A DNA stretch of 64,000 bases from Chrysaora quinquecirrha (Eukaryota; Cnidaria; Scyphozoa; Semaeostomeae; Pelagiidae), in the NCBI GenBank assembly GCA_014526335.1, contig JACTAT010000037.1, forward strand, positions 10,514,214-10,578,213, read 5' to 3'. The notes below the pieces were generated by a model. The model did not search any database. It was not told the origin of the DNA and saw only the letters and a list, made by a program, of their open reading frames with translations. A program made the translations under genes and the position numbers. Below, one piece after another: positions 26,101 through 38,100 of this stretch; the first letter of the stretch is position 1, and each line of letters begins with the position of its first letter.

Positions 26101-29100
26101 CCGGTTCGGCGCACGATAAATAAATGCTACAAGTTGCACTGACTGACTGCAAATGATTTGTGCGAAATGGTTCATTTCCTAGGGACTTCTTAGCAACATT
26201 TCTTATACTTCTGCAAAATAAGAAACCATATTCCAGAGGTTCAGGTTTAACATTTTCTGCTTGCTAAAGCCAAAACAAAAGCGCTGTTTTCTGTAACAGT
26301 GCAGATTTTTGCCTAATTTCCAACCTTTTCGATCTAGCTAATACTTACAAGAACAGAATTTAAATACGTATCAAGTAAATGTTGTAATGAATATTGAGGA
26401 AGTAAGTTGCAAAATAGATTTGTTGAATACGCACGCTAGTGAATCTATACGCACTACTGTGGTGGATACGCACTACTGTGGTGGTGTATTTTGCGTACTG
26501 TGGTGGGGTTTTTTGCGTACTGTGGTGGATAAGCTCTACTGTGGTGGGTTATTATGCGTACTGTGGTGGGTTATTATGCGTACTGTGGTGGGTTATTATG
26601 CTTGTTGTGGTGGGGTTTTTTGCGTACTTTGGTGGATAAGCTCTACTGTGGTGGGTTATTATGCGTACTGTGGTGGGTTATTATGCTTGTTGTGGTGGGG
26701 TTTTTTGTGTACTGTGGCGGATAAGCACTACTGTGATGGGTTATTATGCTTATTGTGGCGGGGTTTTTTGCGTACTGTGGTGGATACGCACTACTGTGGT
26801 GGGTTATTATGCTTGATGCGGTGACATTCTTTTGCTGTCTGTGGTCTGTGGTTGATACTCACTATTTGGGTGGTTTTTGCTTCATATTGTATGGATACGG
26901 CTTTGAAAAAACAGGTCATTTTTGATCGTCACTGATCTTTTGATCAACTACAAACAGATATTTTGACTATTTAAATTCGAAAGTCGAAAATTTTACCAAC
27001 TGTAGGAAATCGATGACAGTCTTGTGCTAAAAGCATAACCCCAAGACATACAGAAAGTCTTATATTTTCTGAGCCTGGTTTTAAAAAAAAAACGTAGCAT
27101 ATTATGAACTCTCAAAGATTGTAAAAAATCTCAGATAAACGTCAGAAAAAATTCTTTCGATGTGGTTTGGGCCGGGCCTGCCCGCATTATTCCAAACACG
27201 TGAAGTATTAAGAGAAGAAGAATATTTTTAGACTAAAAACCCAGGCTAAGCAATAAGACTTTCTGTGTGTTTTTGGGATATTCTTTTAGCTGGGACTGTC
27301 ATCAATTTCCTGTGGTTGATCAAAAGATCAGTGACGATCAAAAATGACCTGTTATTTCAAAGCCGTATCCATACAATATGAAGCAAAAAAACCACCCAAA
27401 TAGTGAGTATCAACCACAGACCACAGACAGCAAAAGAATGTCACCGCATCAAGCATAATAACCCACCACAGTAGTGCTTATCCACCACAGTGCGCAAAAA
27501 ACCCCGCCACATGAAGCATAATAACCCACCACAGTAGTGCTTATCCACCACAGTACGCAAAAAACCCCACCACAACAAGCATAATAACCCACCACAGTAC
27601 GCATAATAACCCACCACAGTAGAGCTTATCCACCACAGTACGCAAAAAACCCCACCAAAACAAGCATAATAACCCACCACAGTACGCATAATAACCCACC
27701 ACAGTAGTGCTTATCCACCACAGTACGCAAAAAACCCCACCACAACAAGCATAATAACCCACCACAGTACGCATAATAACCCACCACAGTAGAGCTTATC
27801 CACCACAGTACGCAAAAAACCCCACCACAGTACGCAAAATACACCACCACAGTAGTGCGTATCCACCACAGTAGTGCGTATAGATTCGCTAGCGTGATGC
27901 GCATCTCGTATAAAGTATAGCTATAGAATCTTTTGCAATGTTTGAAAATCAAAGCTTTTGCAATGAGTCTACTTAACCTAAGTTAGACATGAAATATTTC
28001 TGAAAAGGGATAAATAGCTTTTTAAGTCAGGCCTCTGTGGCGTGCTTTTCCAATGCCATTGTATCAGCACTCCATTTATCTCGTTAACAGCTTGTACGAA
28101 TGAGCTCGAAATGTTGCTTGCATTAATTTTGATTCAATTATTTTCTTGCAGGAGTTCTATCTTACATTAAGGCGACAGTATAGAGGTCCAGAAAGCACCC
28201 CGGTTACAACAAGGCAGCTAGAGTCACTAATTAGGCTAACAGAGGTAAGCTGATCGTTAGTTGGTTGTTTTATACTAGCCCTTGCCCTTGTGAGTGAGAC
28301 CACCGCCTGAGCAAGGACCTCCGCTTTCAAGGACTTCCTCCTCCCAAGGACTCTTGGGTGAGGGATTAAGCCTTTAATTTGCTATACTTGCTCTGAATGT
28401 TAATCTTAATGTTAATCCTAATCTTACTTACTCTTAATGTCAATCTTATTCTTAGTTTTGGTCTTTGTGTTAGACTGAAATTTAAAACTTAATGCTAATG
28501 TTTATCCTAGTCTTGAACTTAACGTATAGTTAATCATAATCTTAATCTCAATCTTGATGTTAGCCTTGTCTTAGTCTTAAACTTTAAATGAATCTCAATC
28601 TTGAATTTTAACTTAACTTCAACTTAAATTTCAAAATAAATGTAAATCCGATCCTCAACTTAAAATGCGTCTTAATGTTGCTTGCAACATAAGAATAAAG
28701 CAGTTTAAACTTAACCGTTTGCTGCTCATGTTCCTTAGTTTTGTATTTCTTGTTGCTGTTCAGTCATGCTCCTTTGTCCTACCTTAGCTTGTTCTTTATT
28801 ACGGTCATCAGTTCTGTTTCTTAACCTTGTTATTGCTCATGTTCTTCAGTCCTGTTGTCCTATTTTTTTGCCATGTTACTCTGTCTTGTTTCTTTTCATG
28901 GTATTCAGCCCTGTTCCTTCGTCCTGTTCCCTAGGCTTGTTCTAATTAATGTTCCCCAGTCCTGTTTCTGGGTCCTGTTCCTAAGCCTTGTCACTGCTTG
29001 TATTCTTCAGTCCTGTTTGTTCGTCCTTTTCCCTAGTCTTGTTCTTATTAATGTTCCTCAGTCCTGTTGGTCGGTCCTGTTCCCCAGCCTTGTTGTTGCT

Positions 29101-32100
29101 CATGTTCTTTCGTTCTGTTTCTGTGCTATTTTACTCCGTCTTGTCTTCAGTCCTGTTCCTTCGTCTTGTTACGTAGTCTTGTTCTGATTCATGTTCCTCA
29201 GTCCTGTTTCTCGGTCCAGTTCCTTAGTCTTGTTGTTACTTATGTTCTTCAGTTCTGTTCCTGTGTCATATTCCTTGGTCTTGTTTTTATTCATGGTCGT
29301 CAGTCCTGTTCGTTAGTATGTTCCTCAGTCTGGTTATTATTCATGTTACTCAGTCTGGAATTCTATGTTATATGACTACCCATAGAGTTATAAAAATTGT
29401 ATTTATATTCAACTTGTATTTAAATTCAACATTGCTTAGATTTAATTTGTTAAAATTTATGTTGAAACTTGAAAAGAATAATGTTACATTTAAACAGAAT
29501 TTGATTTAAAATTTAATTCAAAGTGAAAAGGCGGAAGTTGCTGTCACTACATGTTTTGCGGAAGTCATGTCAGTGATCACGCACGCACAACAGCAAACAG
29601 CGAGAACAGCGAGGGGAAGATGTTTTTGAGAGCGAAAATTCGCTGATGAATTCTTAATGTTTTGAATCATTTCAAAAGGAAATCGTCCGGTATGCCCAGA
29701 ATATGTAAATCCACAAGGAATCCCAGGGTAAGTTTTGTTAACAGAGCTTGGCGATTTAAAAACAAAGGCGCCAATTCGCCTCGACGTCTTCTGACGAAAA
29801 CCCATGCTGTGAAGACAATTGTGAAATTGTTCGAAACGTCGTGTTACGAAAGTCAAAAACGGGAAGCCCCAATTACCCCAGAAGAGAGAGAGGAAAGAGA
29901 AATTAGGGGCCGATGGCAAGCCTACCCCCAAGTCTGCGAGGAAAGAAAGCAGTTCGAGTTGGGCAGCTTGCACGGCAACCGAGGAATGACTATCAGCAAA
30001 ACGCGCGTAGCTTCGATCTCTATTTTAGTATATACTGACTAGCCCTTGCCCGTGTAAGACCACCGCCTTATGAGGACCACCGCCTCCAAGGAACTTCGCC
30101 AAAAACAACTTCCACCTAAAAGGCACCGTGCATTGAGGTGACTATATTTGCTGTTAATTGAAATCTTGACCCTAATCTTAATGTTAGTGCAGTCTTAATC
30201 TTAGTCTTCAACTTAAATGGAATCTTAATCTAGACTTGTACCTGAATTGGAATCTTAACCATAATCTTAATCTGAATGTTAATGTTAATCAGAATCTGAC
30301 TCTCAATTTCAATCCTAATCTTACTCTTAATCTTAATCTTAATGTTGATGTAATCTTAGTCTTAGTAAGTCGTTAAGTCCAGCTTGATATTAGTCTTAGT
30401 CTGTTTTAGTCTTGGTCTAAGTATAAGCCTTTGATTTTTGAAGTTAAACTTAAAGTTATTATTAATTTGTAAACTGAAGCTCATTTTCAAATCAGTCTTA
30501 ATCTGAACCTTTATGTTATGTTAATCCTGATGTAAATCTGAAATAACATTGAAACTTACAATTAATGTTAATGTTGTTGTTTATTACCACATGCAATACT
30601 GTCAATCTCAAACTTTATCATAATCTTAATTCATCTTCATACTCTTAGATGCCAAATAACCGTCCCCCCCGTTTACTAATTTAGTTTTTCCCCCCATCCC
30701 CGAATGTTGTTATGACCTCCATTTATTAATTTTCGAAGAAACAATTTCACTTGTGAAAAGATTAAACAATCCAGACCTTATAAGGACCCCCCAGTTTATG
30801 AATGTTTTGAACAAAATTGAGTATTGGCCTTCATGTTAATATTAGTGAAAATGAAATTAATGTGAAATTTAAAATAAATTTTTATATTATTCTAAATTCT
30901 TCAGCTGCAATAAAACTTTAAATTAAAATGAAAGATGAAATTAAAATAGAAATAAAAACCAAATGAAAATGAAAGTTAGTGTCGAGAGATAAATTGATAA
31001 TAAATTTATAACTGAAAAAATATGAGAAAAAATAGATCTAAAGATTTGAGTCATTCAAAAGACCTCCTAGTTTTGTGGAAGTGACTTTTATAAATTAAAA
31101 AGAATGTTGAACTATTTAAATCACAAAAACAAAAATACCAAAAATTTGCCCTTGACGGGACTTGAACTCCAGCCATTCTGGGTAGCAGGCGAGCATTTAA
31201 CCACTCAGCTACACAGCCGTATTGATCAGTCGACAATAATCTCCTAGTGATCCTTATGTTCATGGAAGGGAACAACAAAAAGCGTTAAAATATTATGTGT
31301 AACGAACTTAAAAATTACACCAAAAGCAAATTTTAGTTACCAGACGTCCCCTTGGCATTTTGAAAACATTTCCAACACGAAAATAACATAAATAAAAAAA
31401 ATCAAAAGGAAAAGATTTACCCCTAAGGGGAGTCGAACTCCCGACTCTGCATCGCAGCGCAGGAGACACGCCCCCTTACCGACCATGCTATTGTGCCTAT
31501 TAGTGATTTAGTGATAATCCTCCTACAGAAAACAATCGGGCGATGGCTAAAACAGGCACCAATGACGCACATCAAAGAAGGGTTAGCCCCTTTTACCCCA
31601 GATACTGCAGCAGACAGGGAAAAACGAAGGAGTTTTGGCTCGCCTACCCCACGGGCGGCAGGATAGCGTGAAAATTGCGTCTCGGAAACTCAAACGACCT
31701 TCCCGGGCGGATTTGAACGAAAAGGTGACTTAATCCGTTTTCTGTTTTAGTATATAAGACTAGCCCTTGCCCGTGTAAGACCATCGCCTCATGAGGACCA
31801 CCGCCTCCGATAAACTCCGCCAATAAAAACTTCCACCTAAGAGGCACTGTGCATTGAGGTGGCCATATTATCTGTTAATCTAAATCTTGATCTTAATCTG
31901 AATGTTAGTCTTGTCTTAATCTCAGTCTTCAACTTGAATGGAATCTTAATCTTAACTTGTACCTGAATTAGAATCTTAACCTTAATCTTAATCTAAATGT
32001 TAATCTTAATCAGAATCTAAATCTCAATTTTAATCTCAATGTTACTCTTAATCTTAATGTTAATGTTAATCTTAATCTTAGCCTTTGTAAATCTTGAACT

Positions 32101-35100
32101 CCACCTAAATATTTTCTTAGTCTGTGTTAGTCTTGGTCTAAGTATCAGTTTTTCATTTCTGAACTTAGACTTAAAGCTATTCTTAATTTGTAAACTGAAG
32201 CTCATTTTCAAATCAATCTTAATCTGAGCCTTTATGTTAATCGTCATGTAAATGTGAAATAACATTGAAACTTACAATTAATGTTGATGTAGTTGTTTAT
32301 CACCACATGCAAGAATGTGAATCTCAATCTTATCATCATCTTTATTCATCTTCATACTCTTAGATACCAAATAAACGTCCCCCGTTTATCAAATTTTGAA
32401 TTTTTCCCCCACCTGCAGGGCCTTATTAGGACCCCCCATTTATTAATTTTCAAAGAAACAATTTCACTTGTGAAAGGATGAAACTACGCTTATTATTTTT
32501 CCCCCAACCCCAGACCTTATAAGGACCCCTTGTTTTTTAAAATTTCTACATAAATTCCCAGCCCCCCCCCATTGATTAGGACCCCCTGTTTACTTGGTAC
32601 TTAATGGCCTTAATGTTAATTTTAGTAAAAGTGAAATTAGTCTTTAATTTAAAATAAATGTCAATATTGTTCTAATTTCTTCAACTGCAATAAAACTTTA
32701 AATAAAAATCGAAGATTAAATTAAAACTAAAATAAAAACCAGATGGAATTGAAAGTAGTGTCGAGATAAATTGAAAGTAAATTGAAAATAAATTTATAAT
32801 TGAAAAGATATGAGAAAAAATACATGTAAAGATTCGAGTCATTCCAAAAAGCATTCTAGCTTTGTCAAAGTGACTTTAAGACATCGAAAAGAATTGTAAA
32901 CTATTGAAAAAAATTGTAAACTATTTAAATCACAAAAACAAAAACACCAAAACTTTGCCCCTGAGGGGATTTGAACTCCAGACATTCTTGGTATCAGGCG
33001 AGCAGTTAACCAATCGGCTACATAGCCGTGTTCATGAGGACACGATAATCTCCTAGTTGTCCTAATGTTCATGGAGGGGACAATGAAAACACGTTAAAAA
33101 ATTATTTCTAAGGAACTTAAAAATTAAACCAAAAGCAAATTTTAGTTACCAGACGTCTCCTCGGCCTTGGGAAAACATTTCCAACACGAAAAGAACAGAA
33201 ATAAAAAAATTCGAAAGGAAAAGATTTTCCCCTGAGGGGAGTGGAACTCCCAACTCTGCATCGCAGCTCACGAGACACGCCACCTTACCGACAGCGCTAC
33301 CGTGCCTTGTTGCAATTCAGTGATAATCCTCCTACAGAAAACAATCGGACAATGGTTAAAACAGGCACCAATGACGCACATCAAAGAAGGGTTAGCCCCA
33401 GTTACCCCAGAGACTACAGCAGAGATGGAAAAACGAAGTAAACTTGGCTCGCCTACCCCAAGGGCGGCAGAATCGTGCGAAAATCGCACGTCCGAAGCTC
33501 TCACAGCCTTCCCACAGGGACTATTACAAAATCGGTTTCCACGGCAACAACTATTTTAGTATATAGAGACTAGCCCTTGCCCGTGTAAGACCACATGAGG
33601 ACCACCGCCTCCGATGAACTCCGCCAATAAGAGCTGCCACCTAAAATGCACTGTGCATTGAAGTGCCTATTTTTTCTGTTAATCTAAATGTTGATCTAAA
33701 TCTTAATGTTAGTCTAGTCTTAATCTTAGTCTTCAAGTGAAATGAAATCTTAATCTAAACTTCTACCTGAATTGGAATGTTAACCTTAATGTTAATCTAA
33801 ATGTTAATCTTGATCTTAATCTGAATCTGTATCTGAATCTAAATGTGAATCTGAATCATAATTCTAATATTAATCTTAATCTGAAGCTTAATCTTAATCT
33901 TAGTCTTAGTTAATTTTGAACTCCATCTTAATATTAGTGTTAGTCTTTGTTAGTCTTGGTCTAAGTATCAGTCATTAATTTTTAACTTAAACTTAAAGTT
34001 CATTTTCAAATGAGTCTTAATCTGAACCTTTATGGTAATGTTGATGTAAATCTGAAATAATGTTGAAACTTAAAATTAATGGTTAGGTTGTTCTTTATTG
34101 CCACATGCAATAATGCCAATGTCAAACTTTATCATCATCTTAATTCATTTTCATACTCTTAGGTGTCAAATAAGCCTCCCCCTTTATTAATTTTGAGTTT
34201 TTTCCTCCACCCTCCAGACCTTATTACACCCCATTTATTAATCTTTGAAGAAACAATTTCACTTGTGAAAGGATGAAACTACGTTTATTAATTGTCCCCC
34301 AACCCGGGACCTTATAAGGACCCCCCTTGTTTATTAAATTTTCTACAAAAAATTTCCCACCCACCCCTTTATTTGGACCCCCCGTTTATTTGGTACCTAA
34401 GAGTGTCAGCCTTAATGTTAATATTAGTAAAAGTGAAATTAATCTTTAATGTGAAATAAATTTTAATATTATTTTAAATTCTTCAGCTGCAATAAAACTT
34501 TAAATTAGAATCAAAGATGAAATTAAAATTGAAAGAAAAGCCAAATGAACATGAAAGTTAGTGTCGAGAGTTAAATTGGAAATAAATTTGTAATTTAAAA
34601 GATATGAGAAAAAATAGATGTAAGATTCGAGTCATTCCAAAAAGCATTCTAGTTTTGTCAAAGTGGCTTTAAAACATTGAAAAGAATTGTAAACTTTTTA
34701 AATCACAAAAACAAAAACACCAAAAATTTGACCTTGAGGGGATTTGAAAGTCATTCCAAAAAGCATTCTAGTTTTGTCAAAGTGGCTTTAAAACATTGAA
34801 AAGAATTGTAAACTTTTTAAATCACAAAAACAAAAACACCATAAATTTGCCCTTGAGGGGATTTGAACTCCAGCCATTCTGGGTAGCAGGCGAGCAGTTA
34901 ACCACTCGGCTACACAGCTGTATTGTTCAGTTGACGATAATCTCCTAGTGGTCCTCATATTCATTGAAGGGAACAACAAAAACATGTTAAAAAATTATGT
35001 CTAACGAAATTAAAAATTACACCAAAAGCAAATTGAAGTTACCAGACGTCTCCTTGGCCTTTTGAAAACATTTCCAACACGAAAATAAGAGAAATAAAAA

Positions 35101-38100
35101 AATTTGAAAGAAAAGATTTTCCCCTTAGGGGAGTCGAACTCACAAATACGCATCGCAACTTACGAGACACGCCCCCTTACCGAGCGTGCTAGCGTGCCTT
35201 ATTGCGCCTTGGTGATAATCCTCGTATGGAGAACAATCGGGCGATGGTTAAAACAGGCACCAATGACGCACATCAAAGAAGGGTTAGCCCCAGTTACCCC
35301 AGAGAATTTAGCAAAGACAGAAAAACGGAGGAAACTTGGCTCGCCTACCCCACGGGCGGCAGAATAGTGGGAAAATCGCGTCTCGGAACCTCGCACGGCC
35401 TACCCGGACGGACTCTCACAAAATTTTCGCTAATCCGATTCCTATTTTAGTATATAGAGACTAGCTCTTGCCCGTGTAAGACCACCGCCTCATGAGGACC
35501 ACCGCCTCTGATGAACTCCGCCAATAAGAGCTTTGACCTAAAAGACACTGTGCATTGAGGTGGCTATATTTTCTGTTAATCAAAATCTTGATCTCAATCT
35601 TAATGTTAGTCTAGTCTTAATCTTAGTCTTCAAGTTAAATGGAATGTTAATCTTAACTTCTACCTGAATTGGAATGTTAACCTTAATGTTAATCTAAATG
35701 TTAAATTTAATCTTAATGTTAATCTGAATCTGTATCTGAATCTAAATCTGAATCTAAATCTGAATCTTAATTCTAACCTTAATCTTAAGGTTAATCTTAA
35801 TCTTAGTCTTAGTTAATCTTGAACTCCATCTTAATATTAGTCTTAGTCTTTGTTAGTCTTGGTCTAAGTATCAGTATTTCATTTTTGAAATTAAACTTAA
35901 AGTTCATTTTGAAATGAGTCTTTATCTGAACCTTGATGTTAATCTTGATGTAAATCTGAAATAACGTTGAAACTGGAACTTAATGTTTAGGTTGTTCTTT
36001 ATCGCCACATGCAATAATGCCAATGTCAAACTTTATCATCATCTTAATTCATCTTCATACTCTTAGATGCCAAATAAACATCCTCCGGTTTATTAATTTT
36101 GAGTTCCCCCCCCCCTATTTATTAATTTTTGAAGAAACAAATTCACTTGTGATAGGATGAAACTACGTTTATTAATTGCCGACATTGATTTGGACCCCCC
36201 GTTGGTATACCTAATGGTATTGGCCTTAATGTAAATATAAATAAAATTGAAATTTAATATAATTTATAATTTAAAATAATTTAATATAATTCTAAATTCT
36301 TCAGCTACAATAAAACTTTAAATTAAATGAAAGATGAAATGAAAATAAAATCCAAATGAACATGAAAGTTAGTGTCAGTGTTGAGAGATAAATTGAAAAT
36401 AAATTTATAATTGAAAAGATGTGAGTAAAAATAGATCTAAAGATTTGAGTCTATCCAAAAAGCCTTCTTGTTTTGTCAAAGTGACTTTTTGTTATTAGAA
36501 AAAATTGTAAAATATTTAAATCACAAAAACAAAAACACCAAAAAATTGCCTTTGAGGGGACTGCTATATTTCTCAGTAGAGGATAATCTCCAGGTGGTCC
36601 TAATATTCATAGAAGGGAACAACAAAACACGTTAAAAAATAATGTAAAAAACAAAGTAAAAAGTTATACCCAAAGCAAATTTTAGTTCCCAGACATCTCC
36701 TCGGACTTTTGAAAACATTTCCAACACAAAAACGACAGAAATAAATTGAAAGTAAATTTATAATTGAAAAGATATGAGTAAAAATAGATCTAAAGATTTC
36801 AGTCATTCCAAAAAGCCTTCTTGTTGTGTCAAAGTGACATTTAGATATTAAGAAAAATTGTAAAATATTTTGATCGCAAAAACAAAAACACCAAAAGTTT
36901 TGCCCAGGAGGGGACTTGAACTCCAGACATTCTGGGTAGCAGGCGAGCAGTTAACCACTCGGCTACATAGGCGTGTTTTTTAACAGATGATAATCTCCTA
37001 GTGGTCCTAATATTCATGGAAGGGAAAAACAAAACACAATAAAAAATTATGTCTAACGAACTTAAAAATTAAACCAAAAGCAAATTTTAGTTACCAGACG
37101 CCTCCTCGGCCTTTTGAAAACATTTTCAACACGAAAATAACGGAAATAAAAAAATTCGAAAGGAAAAGATTTGCCCCTGAGGGGAGTCGAACTCCCAACT
37201 CTGCATCTCAGCTCACGAAACACGCCGCCTTACCGACCGTGCTACAGTGCCTTGTTGCGATTAAGTGATAATCCTCCTACAGAAAACAATCGGACAATGG
37301 TTAAAACAGGCACCAATGACGCACTTCAAAGGAGGGTTAGCCCCAATTACCCCAGAAGCGAAGGCAGTTTGCAAAAAACGAAAGGGTGATGACACGCCTA
37401 CCCCACTGTCGGCCGGGCGGCGAAAAAGTCGGAAAAACGTACCACGTACGAGGTCGGCTGAGCGACTCTTACAAAATCGGTTGCCATGGCACTTACCATT
37501 TTAGTATAGAGAGACTAGCCCTTGCCCGTGTAAGACCACCGCCTCATGAGGACCACCGCCTCTTGAGGACTGCCGCCTCTCACGAACTCCGCCAATAACA
37601 ACTTCCACCTAAAAGGCACTGTGCATTGAGGTAGCTATATTTACCGTTAATCTAAATCTTGATGTTAATCTTAATGTTAGTCTAGTCTTAATCTTAGTCT
37701 TCAACTTCAATGGAACCTTAATCTTAACTTGTACTTGAATTGGAATGTTAACCTTAATCTTAATCTAAATGTTAATCTTAATCAGAATCTAAATCTCAAT
37801 TGTAATCTTAATGTTACTCTTAATCTTAATGTTAATGTTAATCTCAATCTTAGCCTTCGTAAATCTTGAACTCCATCTTAATATTAGTCTTAGTCGGTGT
37901 TAGTCTTGGTCTAAGTATCAGCCTTTCATTTCTGAACTTAAACTTAAAGTTATTCTTAATTTGTAAACTAAAGCTCATTTTCAAATCAGTCTTAATCTGA
38001 GCCTTTATGTTAATCCTGATGTAAATCTGAAATAACATTGAAACTTACAATTAATGTTAATGTTGTTGTTTATTACCACATGCAATAATGTCAATCTCAG

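Larger units (their letters stand above)
16487..26113. mobile_element. Older inverted-repeat element interrupted by the 8.3-kb palindrome
   Basis: A segment near 16,487-16,720 (AAACCGGCCAAAAATATAAC, then repeated CTGTCAG and GCACGACTTTATAT motifs) recurs in inverse orientation at 25,960-26,113. I infer one older element of roughly 1.3 kb with these as inverted ends, split when the palindromic element integrated at 17,551-17,556. Two independent insertions of the same repeat are the alternative. Confidence 0.5.

Noticed and set aside
26387..27952. Tyr-Cys-Gly-Gly/Trp-Trp repeat proteins
   Set aside because: Frames exist in both arms and in several registers of the minisatellite; composition is set by the repeat.
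28855..29375. Cys/Phe/Leu-rich frames, membrane-protein-like
   Set aside because: By-products of the TCAGTCCTGTTCC minisatellite.
29662..30042. 126-residue basic frame
   Set aside because: It corresponds to the tail of the tandem unit; the related segments in other units do not keep the same protein, so coding is unlikely.
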